NCBI RefSeq assembly: GCF_037971845.1
Contig: NZ_CP150227.1
Span: forward strand, 6,758,001-6,822,000
DNA: 64,000 nucleotides
DNA from: Paenibacillus sp. FSL R5-0766
GTDB taxonomy: Bacteria; Bacillota; Bacilli; Paenibacillales; Paenibacillaceae
Reading direction: 5' to 3'
In this document: piece by piece, positions 34,932 to 44,624 of the stretch
How positions within the stretch are numbered: position 1 is the stretch's first letter
How the letters are laid out: every line of letters starts with the position of its first letter
Notes under the pieces: generated by a model
What the model was told of the DNA's origin: nothing
The model's input: the letters and a program-made list of their open reading frames with translations, nothing else
The model's database searches: none
Translations under genes and position numbers: made by a program

Positions 34932-36305
34932 TTATTTCGTTACACGATCTAATTCCTTCTGCGCCTTCTCTTTCGCTTCCTTCAGCGCTTGTTCCGCTGG
35001 CATATTATTGATCTGCACCTGATCAGCTGCATCTTTCAATGCATCATTGATCTTGCCACCCGTTGGATCCTGGAATGGAGCCGAAGCGTGAGCTGCCTGT
35101 TGCAGTGGTACGGTGATCTGTGGATTTTCCTCACTGAATTTCATGAACTCTGGATCTTGTTGTGCAGATTGACGAACTGCAATATATCCGGTGTTCATGG
35201 ACCATGAAGCTGTGTTCGAAGTTTCAGAGAAATACGTAAGCCATTTGTATGCTGCCTGTTGTTGTTCAGGCGTTGCAGCTGACGGAATACCTGCCGAAAT
35301 GGCACTTGCTACCGGTTTTCCTTCACCAATACCTTCCCAACCTGGTTGTTGCATCGCAGCGACTACGCTAAAGTCCAAGTCACCTTGGTCACCACTAGAT
35401 CCCGTGTAACCCGCTGCTTTATTCTTCATGACATCATCAATCGTTTTGTACCAGTACTCCCAGCCCTGACCCCCATAATGAATGCCCATAATCTTGTCTT
35501 CGTTGATCCATTTACGGAACAAGTCCCATGTCTCGATCCATTCCGGGGAGTCGATCATGACGGTTTTGCCATCGTCGCTAAGAATCTGTCCGCCCTTACC
35601 CAGCACGGCATCAATCATATTGTCTCTACCCCACATCGGTTCCCAACCGTAGAAGGTAGTCTTGCCATTCTCTTGCTTGCTCATCTTCGCTGCTGCATCA
35701 GCCATCTTCTCCCATGTCGTCAGACTCGCTGGGTCGATTCCGTTCTCCTTGAACGTATCCATGCGGTAATACATGATCTGAGTTGTACCGTACATTGGCA
35801 AAAAGTATTGTTTTCCATCCACCTGTCCCTGGTTCAGGAATGTCTGAATGAAATCGTCTTTCTTAAAATTCGGATCAGCGGCAATCATCTCATCCATGGG
35901 CGCATAATATCCTTTACGTGCCCAGTCTATATTGGAGCTGAGTACAGCGGCTGGAACCTTCTTGGAAGCAATTGCTGCTTGCAGCTTCTGTTCCGTTTCC
36001 GTGTAATCTGCTTGTACAATTCCTTTTACAACGACTTCGTTCTGGGAGGCGTTGAACGCATCAATCGTCTTTTTCATGTTATCGCCCAGATTACCACCCA
36101 GACCATACCAGAATTCAATCTCCACCGGATCTTTCGCCTGAACTTCGGTTCCACTGGCGGCAGCCGTCGTGCCTGATTCTGCGGGTGCTTGTGTTCCGCA
36201 AGCGGTCAGCAGTGCAAAGCTGGTCGCAAGTACCAGCGACATGCCACCCTTCCAGTTCAACCTCAATCTCTTTTTCCATGTCATGCTTGCCTGACTCCAA
36301 TTCAT
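34932..36305 (-). CDS. CUT1-type ABC transporter substrate-binding lipoprotein
   Basis: A 457-residue lipoprotein with signal peptide and lipobox LLTACG, a charged Ser/Ala linker, and the family-1 solute-binding pattern (IEFWYGLGGNLGDNMKKTIDAFNAS; KVPAAVLSSNIDWARKGYYAPM; YMNTGYIAVR-like stretch near the end). It would capture a sugar, an oligosaccharide or sugar-phosphate-like solute. The ATG at 36305 follows GGGAGGA. It is the last of three genes with two permeases; no ATPase gene is present, as is usual in Bacilli that share one MsmX-type ATPase. A GbsR-type regulator is divergent. Confidence 0.9.
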   Translation of the reverse strand: MNWSQASMTWKKRLRLNWKGGMSLVLATSFALLTACGTQAPAESGTTAAASGTEVQAKDPVEIEFWYGLGGNLGDNMKKTIDAFNASQNEVVVKGIVQADYTETEQKLQAAIASKKVPAAVLSSNIDWARKGYYAPMDEMIAADPNFKKDDFIQTFLNQGQVDGKQYFLPMYGTTQIMYYRMDTFKENGIDPASLTTWEKMADAAAKMSKQENGKTTFYGWEPMWGRDNMIDAVLGKGGQILSDDGKTVMIDSPEWIETWDLFRKWINEDKIMGIHYGGQGWEYWYKTIDDVMKNKAAGYTGSSGDQGDLDFSVVAAMQQPGWEGIGEGKPVASAISAGIPSAATPEQQQAAYKWLTYFSETSNTASWSMNTGYIAVRQSAQQDPEFMKFSEENPQITVPLQQAAHASAPFQDPTGGKINDALKDAADQVQINNMPAEQALKEAKEKAQKELDRVTK

Positions 36306-36342
36306 TGTTGTTCCTCCCGTTTTAGGTGAATGGTAGTGCATA

Positions 36343-37248
36343 TCAGTTCTTGTTCACACCAGCCGTAATATTCACGCTCTGCATGATCGTCTTCTGGGTG
36401 AACAGGAAGAGAATAAGTAGAGGTGCGATGGTGAAGGCACTCGCAGCCATAATCTGTGGCCAGGCCAGGCCATATGCTCCGCCTTCTACAAAGAAGCTGC
36501 GCAGACCCGCCGATACCAGCTGTAAATCAGGGTCTTTGGTGATGAGCATAGGCCAGAAATAGTTGTTGTATTGTTCAATGAACGTAATCAGCACCATCAC
36601 GGCGAAGCTTGAGCGAACAAGCGGTGTGATAATCGTCCAGAGAATCCGGAAATGAGAGGCACCGTCCAGCTGTCCGGCTTCCACCAATTCATGAGATACC
36701 TGCATGAACGCCTGCCGGATCAGGAAGATCGAGAACACGCTGACACAGTTGGATACAATCAAGCCGGTGTAGGAATCCAGCAGGTTAAGTTCGCTAAGTA
36801 CCAGGTAACTAGGCAGATACACGGCCGTACTCGGTATCATATAACCCACCAGAATCAGGGATGTCAGCACACCTTTGAGACGGAATTTCATATGTGTCAG
36901 GGCGTACGCCATCATACTGGAGTTGACGATCTGAAATAGACAGATGGCTAACGCCACCCCGGTACTGTTCAGAATGTAACGGGCAAATGGTGCCGCATTC
37001 CAGGCATCCACATAGTTGCTCCACAGGAACGTCTCCGGCCAGAAGGTCGGCGGAAACTGCCAGATCTCATCATTGGTTTTGAATCCGCTAATGACCATCC
37101 AATAGAAGGGAAAGGCTGTACCCAGTGCGATAATGGCTAACAGAAGGTAGCGGATTAATTTACTTATTTTAAAATTCGGCTGTGACACGTTCTGCAACTC
37201 CTTGCGCTTCATCCGTTTAGACTTTTTGTTGGGCAATGTCATTGTCAT
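36343..37248 (-). CDS. ABC transporter permease, MalG-type
   Basis: A 301-residue inner membrane component with six predicted spans and the EAA loop ELVEAGQLDGASHFRILWTIITPLVRS. It ends VNITAGVNKN. Its ATG shares one base with the stop of the upstream permease gene (TAATG), a translational coupling. It pairs with the MalF-type subunit at 37248. Confidence 0.92.
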   Translation of the reverse strand: MTMTLPNKKSKRMKRKELQNVSQPNFKISKLIRYLLLAIIALGTAFPFYWMVISGFKTNDEIWQFPPTFWPETFLWSNYVDAWNAAPFARYILNSTGVALAICLFQIVNSSMMAYALTHMKFRLKGVLTSLILVGYMIPSTAVYLPSYLVLSELNLLDSYTGLIVSNCVSVFSIFLIRQAFMQVSHELVEAGQLDGASHFRILWTIITPLVRSSFAVMVLITFIEQYNNYFWPMLITKDPDLQLVSAGLRSFFVEGGAYGLAWPQIMAASAFTIAPLLILFLFTQKTIMQSVNITAGVNKN

Positions 37249-38123
37249 TAGTAGTGCACCAGACGTCTGCCAAGCAGGAAAGATACTCCCGACAGCAACA
37301 CGCAGATCAGAATAATCACAACGGCGATGGACGAAGCTTCACCTACATTAAAGGATTCGAATGCAGACTGGTAATACATGTACAGCAACGTTCTCGTTGA
37401 TCCCGCCGGTCCACCCTGCGTCATGACGTTGATCTGGTCATAGGCTTGCAAGGACTGGATTGTAAGAATAATCGAGAGAAAAAATGTCGTTGGTGAGATC
37501 AGCGGCAATGTGATACTTCTGAACTTGTCCCAACCGTTGGCTCCATCGATTGAAGCTGCTTCGAGCAGATCGGAAGGCAGATTTCGTAGCGCAACGAGAT
37601 AAAATACCATCGCCCACCCAATCGACTTCCAGAGCGTGACGATCAGAACAGCAACCAATGCCCAGTCCGCGTCACGCAACCAGCCGATCGGAGATACGCC
37701 TACCCAGCCCAGCATCAGATTAGCGAGTCCCACTTCGGGCTCAAAGATCCAGGACCACGCAATGGACACCGCAACTGTCGGGGTGACCCAAGGTGAGAAC
37801 AGTAATGTCCGGAAGATGCCGGATGATTTGATTTTGCTATTCATGAGCATCGCAAGTGCCAATCCGCCCACAATGGTTGGGATTACACTGCCCAGTCCGA
37901 ATAACAAGGTTACTTTCAGTGATCGATAGAATTCAGAGTTTGTCAGCAGATAACTGTAATTGTCCAAACCAACAAACAACTTGTCCGGGCTCATAAAGTC
38001 CCAATCGGTGAAACTGAGATAAACGATATATCCCAGAGGTCCCAGCCAGAAGATCAGCAATGGGATTAGAGCTGGCAGCGTGAATAGTACCGCCTCAGAC
38101 TCCCTCCATAGTTTTAAACGCAA
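37248..38123 (-). CDS. ABC transporter permease, MalF-type
   Basis: A membrane protein of about 291 residues with six spans and the EAA loop DLLEAASIDGANGWDKFRSITLPLISPT. I take TTG 38123 as the start, with GGAG eight bases upstream; a GTG at 38132 overlaps the ribosome site itself. It is first in the transporter operon, and its upstream region holds a TGTACAA dyad shared with the gbsR-like gene. Confidence 0.9.
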   Translation of the reverse strand: MRLKLWRESEAVLFTLPALIPLLIFWLGPLGYIVYLSFTDWDFMSPDKLFVGLDNYSYLLTNSEFYRSLKVTLLFGLGSVIPTIVGGLALAMLMNSKIKSSGIFRTLLFSPWVTPTVAVSIAWSWIFEPEVGLANLMLGWVGVSPIGWLRDADWALVAVLIVTLWKSIGWAMVFYLVALRNLPSDLLEAASIDGANGWDKFRSITLPLISPTTFFLSIILTIQSLQAYDQINVMTQGGPAGSTRTLLYMYYQSAFESFNVGEASSIAVVIILICVLLSGVSFLLGRRLVHY

Positions 38124-38173
38124 ATCCCCCACTCCTTAATGTCCAATTTTTCTTTAATGATTGGGAATTTTTG

Positions 38174-38218
38174 AGTATAATCAGCTTTATATTTATTCTG
38201 TACAAAATTGATTGTACA
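38174..38218 (-). promoter_or_regulatory. Operator and promoter of the CUT1 operon
   Basis: TGTACAA-AATTGA-TTGTACA (38199-38218) is a perfect 7-bp inverted repeat in the 198-base gap between the divergent transporter and GbsR-like genes. A -10 TATACT (38174-38179, minus strand) places the palindrome over the -35 region of the transporter promoter, so binding would block it. Confidence 0.65.
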
Positions 38219-38321
38219 CTCGTATTGAAAATTCTAATTCCGGCTTATGTTAAAATTGGAGCAAGTCATGTAAAATATGAGGCAGCTAGTGGGAACGCTA
38301 TCATAAACCAGAGGTGACATT

Positions 38322-38894
38322 GTGGGAAAAGAAACCGCCGGGAACCCGAATCATTCTTCGTTACCTGATCGGCATGCGCTGAGGGAGAGAGTTATTGAGG
38401 CCATCGCCAATACGATGGATCTATATGGGGTTAATCACACGTTTGGCAAATTGTACGGCATCATGTATTTTGAGGATCGTCCGATGACACTTGAAGAGAT
38501 GAAGAATTCAATGAATATGAGTAAAAGCAACATGAGCTATGCGGTTCGTTCGCTTACAGAATCACAGATGATCTATAAACTGGAGGAAAAGAAGGAGCGC
38601 CAGGATCAATATCTGGCTGAGACCGACTTCTATCGTACGTTCCAGAATTTCTTCGGGGCCAAGCTCCAACGGGAAGTAGATGTCATGTTAGAAGGCATTC
38701 GTGAGGTCATTCCTGACCTGTCGGCAATGATCCTTTCGGAACATACCTCTTCCAAAGACCGAGATGATGCACTGCGTGATCTGCACAAACTCCAACATGC
38801 GGAGCAATACTACGTCTGGTTACAAGGATTTGTGGATCAGTTGCGGGATGGTAAGTTTTACGAGAATGCTGCACACACGCCCGATAAAGAGTAG
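38322..38894 (+). CDS. GbsR/MarR-type transcriptional regulator
   Basis: A 190-residue protein of the GbsR family, with MDLYGVNHTFGKLYGIMYFEDRPMT, the HTH region LEEMKNSMNMSKSNMSYAVRSL and the conserved W-x-x-x-V-D near the end (WLQGFVDQL). GbsR/OpcR members control choline and glycine betaine genes in Bacillus. The start is a GTG at 38322 with AGAGGTGA upstream. Its divergent partner is a CUT1 sugar-type importer, an unusual association. Confidence 0.85.
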   Translation: MGKETAGNPNHSSLPDRHALRERVIEAIANTMDLYGVNHTFGKLYGIMYFEDRPMTLEEMKNSMNMSKSNMSYAVRSLTESQMIYKLEEKKERQDQYLAETDFYRTFQNFFGAKLQREVDVMLEGIREVIPDLSAMILSEHTSSKDRDDALRDLHKLQHAEQYYVWLQGFVDQLRDGKFYENAAHTPDKE

Positions 38895-38992
38895 TACAAC
38901 TGCGTAACAGAATAACTAATGGGTAACCCAAAGCGCTAACAAACCTAGACGATTTGACGTACCAATGTTAAGTCACACTAAAGCGCAAAAAG

Positions 38993-39038
38993 GAGCTGTT
39001 CCTAGCCAATGTATGGCTTTTGGAACAGCTCTTTTTTT
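38993..39038 (+). terminator. Terminator between the GbsR-like and SLH genes
   Basis: GAGCTGTTCC (38993-39002) pairs with GGAACAGCTC (39022-39031), with an inner AGCCA/TGGCT pairing, followed by seven T on the plus strand. Confidence 0.9.
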
Positions 39039-39133
39039 ATTCTATCTATTGTATCGTCATATCCTATCCGTCATTAGGGGTTCTCTTTTCCATATGCTAC
39101 TGCGTTAATGACCCCTTTTTTCTTTTAAACATA

Positions 39134-42100
39134 TTACTTTTGCGCTGCGGCTTCGATATCTGCATATGCCCAGTGTGTTGCTGGTACATCACTGAACGTT
39201 GGCGTAGCTGCGCCAGTGAGTGGTGTGCGGTTGAACAATACATTCAACACTTTCACGGCTTCCGCACGTGTCAGCTTGCTATCCGGTTTGAATGTGCCAT
39301 CGTTGTAACCAACCATCAGGCCAGCGGATTGCACGTATGCAATCGCATCTGCTGCCCACAGGTCTGCGGATACGTCTGTGAAGGAAACTGCTGGACCATT
39401 CACGGTTGTTGCACTCGCTTGTTGCTGCATCCAGCGATACGCAATCGTTGCCATCTGTGCACGGGTAATCGAGCCTTCCGGTGCAAATTGGGTGTTACTC
39501 ATGCCGTTCATGATACCAGCGGATTGTGCTTTTTGAATCTCACTTGTTGCCCAGTGTGTCGCAGATACATCCTTGTAGCTCTCGCTATTCGCGGAACCTG
39601 CTGCCGGTTCAGTTGGAAGATTGCGAGCCAGCATAGCTGCCATCTGTGCACGTGTTACGAATGCATCTGGACGGAAATCTGCACCAAAACCTTGGATATA
39701 CGGTTGATGTGTACTTTGTGAAGCTTTCAGTCCATCCACAACAACGAGGGTGAACGTACTGAATTTTGTTACAGTAAACTCAATGCCTTCGCTGTTATCC
39801 GCCAGTTTCACCAATTTGCCTTGAATCAATTCTTTTGTGCCGTCACTATGTTCGATATAGATCGCCAGGTTGTCCAATGCTTGCTGACGAGCAGCCGGAT
39901 CGGTTGGCAGACTGTAACGCAATGGCAATGTCAACGTCACTTCGCGACTCTGCATGTTTGTATCAATTTCGACTGGACGAGCCAGTACACGCACATTCGT
40001 ATTCGGAGCAACTTGTTGAATCAACTGCTCTTTTTTCGCACGTTCTTCGACTTCTTTGCGCTCCGATTCCTTTTTCAAAGGTACAACGCGGAAGTATAAG
40101 TCTTGATCGAATCCAGAAATGGAATTCGTCGGAACGGAAATCACTACATTTTCAGTGGAGATTTCAAGCTTAAGCGAACCATCATTCAGTTCTTTTACCA
40201 CTGCTTTAGGCAGTTCAATACGTGTCTCGGACACGGCATCTTTGGTATCTGGGATGACAATGCGTGCTGTGTTCATGTTCAATTGCTTCGCTTTTTCTAC
40301 CGATTCCTTGGCAATCGCTTCGGTCATTTTCACTAGATCTTTGATCGTGCCGTTGGTTTCGGTTGTACGGGTGATCGGTGTTTTGGTCAGATTAGTGCCG
40401 TTAGTTCCGTTAACGTCAACCACGATCTGTTCTTGTTTCGTTGTTGGTGCAGGTGTAGACGTTACAGGTGAAGATCCTCCTCCACTTCCACCGCCAGTTG
40501 ATGGTGTTGGTGTTGGATTAATAATAATGACCTGATCGAAGAAACGATCAAATGCTATCTGCACTTCGCTAATACTGCTGTATCCGTTAGCAGGCTTACG
40601 GTCCAGCATCCATTTAGCCAGTTTTCCCATTCGATTCTCATCTTCTACTAGATCCTTCATAGCATTCAACTTAAGCAGGAATGGTTCGAAAGGCTCCATC
40701 ATCTCAGTAGATTGCTGGAAACTGTATAGCATCAGCATGGCTTTCTTCATCTCGCTAACGTCTATAGTTTCATTAATGTAGGAATAATTCATGACTAACA
40801 TTAATGAAGCACCGTAAACCTGTTCAATTGAAAGATCCGAACCCTGAAACAGACGTTTTGCGGTATAAGCAAGCAACTCTTTATCCACATTGGATGCATT
40901 TAAATATTTTTGACCTAACTCTTTAAACATTTCCATCCCTGGATATTCAAAGTACTCTGTTGACTCAACAAAAAGGGAATAGAACTCATTCAAATGCTGT
41001 TGGAAAAGAATCCTGTCTGTTTGTTTGATCGTTTGGATGCCTTTATATCCAATTTCCACAGCATATTCAACTTGTTTCTTAAGATTATAGGCATAGTCAC
41101 TCGGTAAAAAGGTCATTACCACATTAGCTATGGCTTTCTTCTCCTCAGGTTGGAGAGTGTCAAAGCCAGCCGGAAGATCCAACCATTCCGGTTGAGTAAT
41201 TGCTCCCAGGATAGCATCAGTATTCTTCGTAGCTCTCGCTTCGTTGATTACCTTCAAAGGATCTGCTGGATTAAAGAACTGATCAAACGTTTTTTGGATG
41301 TTTTTATAGTTTTCATAACCACCAACTGGACGCTTATCAATCATCCATTGGGCAAGTTTTCTATATGTCGCATAATCTATGCTATCCACTTTGTCCATGT
41401 TAAGCGGAAACTCTACCATATATTTGATAGTACTAGGGAGATTGTTATACTGTGTTGATTCCTTCTGTACTAAACGAAGACGTACCAAAGCATTATACAT
41501 CTTGGTTTGAGTAGTTACATCATTGATTGCATTATAAGTAGATAACGACGTAGAAAGTTGATCTCTGTTCTGATATGAAGGAATCTCATCACGCATTGAG
41601 TAAAATTTCATGCGGTATGCAAAAATTTGTTTATCTACAACAGACAAATTTTCATACATTCTCCCTACTTTATATAGTGATTGAATACTTGGGTCGAGGT
41701 TTATGCTAAAAACTTCAGGTAAATTTAATAATTTTGAAAAATAAGCATTGATATTCTCCTCAACATCAGTCAGTTCAGGTTTATTAAAGAGGTTTCGTGG
41801 TTCTACAGCCATATCAAGTACATATTGCACTTGTTCTTTACTCACATATCCTTTTGCCCCATTCATTAAAGTGACAAATACAGCTACAGATTCTTTCTCA
41901 TCGTTGCTCCAATCACTGAAATCTATAGGCAGTTCGAGTCCCAATGCGGAACCTTGGATTGCGGCAAGCACACCTTCTACATCTTCATTACTCTTAGCTA
42001 GATTCAATAGCTCAAGTGAGTCTGTTTCTATATTCTGAGTAAAGACCAAGATCTTATAGAGGCTTGCAGTATTACTTCCGTTTGCCTTAACACGAACCCA

Positions 42101-43492
42101 TACCGTTGTATTCCCTTCAAATTGGGGTGGGTTCGTGGAGCTGTAATCAAACCAATTTTCGCCATTGTTCTGAGTGTATTCCATAGTCTCATCGGCATCA
42201 ACAATGACATTTGCATTGTCATCTACACTTACTGCTGGTGCTACCGGTATTGGCTGAATTGGTGGGAATGGTGGGAATGTCGGTAGTGGTGGAATCATCG
42301 GGAAGAAGAAGTTATTGAAAGCTATTTGTATCTCACTGTAATTGGTGTAACCCCCATTTGGCTTTCTATCCAACATCCACTTTGACAACCGTTCCATTTC
42401 CGCAACATTAGAAGAAATAATCTGCATTTTATGGAAATCAAGAGGGAATATCCCTATGAGGCTCTCCTTAGGAGTTCCCTTATATTGCTCCGCTTTTTGT
42501 TGAATTTTATATAGCCCTGTTAAAGCTTCATTCATTTCGTTAGTCGTTGATGCTTTGGTAAAATAGAAACTTTGACTAAGCATCATATTGAGATTCATCA
42601 CAGACTGTTCTAGTGATAAATCATTTCCAATTCTATCTAGATTAACTGAATATGATAATATGTTTTTATCCAGATCGGGCCCCAATAGATACTGATATAG
42701 TTGTGGCTGAATCGCACTTAAATATTCTGGGCTGAAAACATTGTTCGCACTAGCTAGTTTCTCAAAATAAGAGGTTAGCTTAGCTTGCATAACAGGCAAT
42801 TGATGTTCACGCATAACTAATAGACCTTGGAATGCTAGATCAACCATAAATTGAATTTGATCCGTGTTCAGATACTTACCATCTGGTAGATGGGAATGTC
42901 CCACTAACGATATGATTGCATTCTGTTCATCAGAAGGGAGGGATTCAAATGCTGGAACCATGGTGATGAAGCTCGTATTTTGAAGTAGTTCACTTATTCT
43001 TGAGGCATCAAAATTCCCCCCAATAACATTGTTGAATTCGCTTAGCAACGTATTAGATGTAAATGTTATGGATTGCATCTGGTATGCAATTTCCATATTA
43101 TTTCTATCCTGAACGATTACATTAAAATAGTACGTTTCTCCTTCGACTAAATCCGTAATCACTTTGGTGAATGTACCTGTTTCGGAATCGCTACCACCAA
43201 CCCAATTACCATACGCGTATTGTGGAAATCCGCTGATTTCCTCCATATCTTTGATATTAGGTGCCTGGGAGACGAATACTTGATAATTCAGATCAGGTGA
43301 AGACGTTGTAACGGACTCGGCATACTCCCAACTTAGTTCAACCGAGTCATCACCAATGTTCTTTACTGTAATTAGACCATCTTTCCCCGGTACCGGATAC
43401 GATACTTCTGCGCTAACCTTTCCTACTGGTGCCAACCATGGTGCTACCAATAGCAAAATGAGCAATATCTTCACTATTTTTCTGTACTGCAT
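39134..43492 (-). CDS. Large surface protein: FN3-like domain, three long helical repeats, three SLH domains
   Basis: The 1452-residue protein has a signal peptide (KIVKILLILLLVAPWL...VSAEV) and an FN3-like domain (about 35-147). Three repeats of about 250 residues follow, at roughly 150-400, 492-742 and 747-988; each starts with a run like LPSDEQNAIISLV and ends with a KWMLDRKPNGGY...IQIAFNNFF block. An Ig-like insert lies between repeats 1 and 2 (about 420-485). A Gly/Ser/Thr-Pro linker (990-1020), a beta domain (1020-1240) and three C-terminal SLH domains follow (DVSATHWATSEIQKAQ, DVSADLWAADAIAYVQ, DVPATHWAYADIEAAAQ). SLH domains bind pyruvylated wall polymer. I use ATG 43492 after AGGGGGAT. 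I do not recognise the repeat family. Confidence 0.88.
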   Translation of the reverse strand: MQYRKIVKILLILLLVAPWLAPVGKVSAEVSYPVPGKDGLITVKNIGDDSVELSWEYAESVTTSSPDLNYQVFVSQAPNIKDMEEISGFPQYAYGNWVGGSDSETGTFTKVITDLVEGETYYFNVIVQDRNNMEIAYQMQSITFTSNTLLSEFNNVIGGNFDASRISELLQNTSFITMVPAFESLPSDEQNAIISLVGHSHLPDGKYLNTDQIQFMVDLAFQGLLVMREHQLPVMQAKLTSYFEKLASANNVFSPEYLSAIQPQLYQYLLGPDLDKNILSYSVNLDRIGNDLSLEQSVMNLNMMLSQSFYFTKASTTNEMNEALTGLYKIQQKAEQYKGTPKESLIGIFPLDFHKMQIISSNVAEMERLSKWMLDRKPNGGYTNYSEIQIAFNNFFFPMIPPLPTFPPFPPIQPIPVAPAVSVDDNANVIVDADETMEYTQNNGENWFDYSSTNPPQFEGNTTVWVRVKANGSNTASLYKILVFTQNIETDSLELLNLAKSNEDVEGVLAAIQGSALGLELPIDFSDWSNDEKESVAVFVTLMNGAKGYVSKEQVQYVLDMAVEPRNLFNKPELTDVEENINAYFSKLLNLPEVFSINLDPSIQSLYKVGRMYENLSVVDKQIFAYRMKFYSMRDEIPSYQNRDQLSTSLSTYNAINDVTTQTKMYNALVRLRLVQKESTQYNNLPSTIKYMVEFPLNMDKVDSIDYATYRKLAQWMIDKRPVGGYENYKNIQKTFDQFFNPADPLKVINEARATKNTDAILGAITQPEWLDLPAGFDTLQPEEKKAIANVVMTFLPSDYAYNLKKQVEYAVEIGYKGIQTIKQTDRILFQQHLNEFYSLFVESTEYFEYPGMEMFKELGQKYLNASNVDKELLAYTAKRLFQGSDLSIEQVYGASLMLVMNYSYINETIDVSEMKKAMLMLYSFQQSTEMMEPFEPFLLKLNAMKDLVEDENRMGKLAKWMLDRKPANGYSSISEVQIAFDRFFDQVIIINPTPTPSTGGGSGGGSSPVTSTPAPTTKQEQIVVDVNGTNGTNLTKTPITRTTETNGTIKDLVKMTEAIAKESVEKAKQLNMNTARIVIPDTKDAVSETRIELPKAVVKELNDGSLKLEISTENVVISVPTNSISGFDQDLYFRVVPLKKESERKEVEERAKKEQLIQQVAPNTNVRVLARPVEIDTNMQSREVTLTLPLRYSLPTDPAARQQALDNLAIYIEHSDGTKELIQGKLVKLADNSEGIEFTVTKFSTFTLVVVDGLKASQSTHQPYIQGFGADFRPDAFVTRAQMAAMLARNLPTEPAAGSANSESYKDVSATHWATSEIQKAQSAGIMNGMSNTQFAPEGSITRAQMATIAYRWMQQQASATTVNGPAVSFTDVSADLWAADAIAYVQSAGLMVGYNDGTFKPDSKLTRAEAVKVLNVLFNRTPLTGAATPTFSDVPATHWAYADIEAAAQK

Positions 43493-43698
43493 ATTTCTTA
43501 TCCCCCTAATCTCGCTTTCAAAAGATAGGCCTATTGTAGTACACAACTCTGAACGGATTCTGAACATTGAAGCAAATAAAAGGTCTTATTTCCATTATAT
43601 ATATTAAAAATGGGGTTTATTTCATTTTTTTCGTCATAATTCAACATTTTTTCGTTAAATATGTCATCTAAGACCTACTATCAAACTATCGCGCATGT
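43493..43698. other. AT-rich upstream region of the SLH gene
   Basis: This stretch is AT-rich, with a long T tract near 43626-43633 and TATATATA near 43595. It must contain the SLH promoter on the minus strand, but I cannot fix a -35/-10 pair with confidence. No gene is visible. Confidence 0.4.
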
Positions 43699-43866
43699 AT
43701 GCTGATCTCTCCCGATCAGCGAGTGCTCGTCCATGGAGACAAGGCCTATGTTGAACCGGATTAGATATCGCTTGGCGAACCTGCTCTTCGGGTTAGAATT
43801 GCGCTTGTCCACAGTCCAAATGGTGAAGTGATCGAATTCCTGGAAGAGGTTGATTTTGACCGATAA
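43699..43866 (+). pseudogene. Remnant of a VOC-superfamily (glyoxalase/bleomycin-resistance-like) gene
   Basis: One plus-strand frame reads a short N-terminal part (MLISPDQRVLVHGDKAYVEP), an in-frame TAG at 43762-43764, then SLGEPALRVRIALVHSPNG, continuing EVIEFLEEVDFDR and a stop. The second half matches the C-terminal strand and metal-ligand Glu of VOC proteins. Only about 55 codons remain, too few for a VOC protein, so it is probably a decayed 3' end. Confidence 0.5.
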
Positions 43867-43898
43867 TCCTCACCATCATCTATATGAAGTACACAAAT

Positions 43899-43935
43899 AG
43901 CCTGTTGCCTCGTCATCCGTGGCAGCAGGCTGTTT
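43899..43935. terminator. Hairpin after the peptidase-like gene
   Basis: AGCCTGTTGCC and GGCAGCAGGCT form an imperfect stem between the VOC remnant and the convergent gene at 43974. T tracts are short, so efficiency is uncertain. Confidence 0.55.
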
Positions 43936-43973
43936 CATGATTGGATTTGCTTGGCAAGCATCAGCACACGCGC

Positions 43974-44528
43974 CTACTCTTGCTCTGCATTCCCCAGCGT
44001 ATACTCGCTTAGCTTTCCTTCATAGACCAATTGCAATCGTTCACTCTGGCGAAAATCATCCGGTGTCACCAGCGCCGGCAGCTTATTCCACAATTTGATT
44101 CCCGAACGCTGTAGAATCTCGGCTACAAATTGGGAGCAGAAGTAGGAGTTGCTGAACTCCACAGGTTCCTTGAGTGTAATGCCAATCACGCCGAGCAGAT
44201 TGTACATATATTTCTGGCGGCTGCGGATGAAGATGTGCAGCACACGTTTCATCTTTTCCACTTCACGATCCGTCACCTGAAGCTCATAAATCACACATGT
44301 GGTATTGGGATACTTGCTGTATGTACCTGTCTGAATATCTTCCTTCACAAACCCGCCATTCAGCGGATTACTCGGATGTTTGCGGCCGAAGCTGTACAGC
44401 TCGGTTAACTCCCGGTCAAATGAGATCGATGCGTGATTATATGGCGCTCGGGTATAGCTCTGAATAACCTTGGTAAACAGCGTTCCTGTATTCGTAAGCA
44501 GGATATAGATGGAGCGTTCATCTGTCAT
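43974..44528 (-). CDS. Permuted NlpC/P60 (YiiX-like) papain-fold protein
   Basis: A 184-residue protein with a His in APYNHASISFD preceding the Cys in SYFCSQFVAEIL, the order of permuted papain-like (NlpC/P60, YiiX or LRAT-type) hydrolases. It has no signal peptide, arguing for a cytosolic lipid- or peptide-directed thioester chemistry rather than wall cleavage. The ATG at 44528 follows AAGGGGA. The substrate is unknown. It is divergent from a CdsA-like gene, which could hint at lipid metabolism. Confidence 0.75.
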   Translation of the reverse strand: MTDERSIYILLTNTGTLFTKVIQSYTRAPYNHASISFDRELTELYSFGRKHPSNPLNGGFVKEDIQTGTYSKYPNTTCVIYELQVTDREVEKMKRVLHIFIRSRQKYMYNLLGVIGITLKEPVEFSNSYFCSQFVAEILQRSGIKLWNKLPALVTPDDFRQSERLQLVYEGKLSEYTLGNAEQE

Positions 44529-44624
44529 AGCAAAATTTCCCCTTATCAAGTTGGTACTATTCCTTCATAATAACATAGGTACCCTATAATGGAATCTTAC
44601 TTTGAATAAGCAGGTGATCGGTAC

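Noticed and set aside
39821..40535. Open frames on the plus strand opposite the SLH gene
   Set aside because: They mirror the repetitive beta and linker coding of the SLH protein and have no expression signals.
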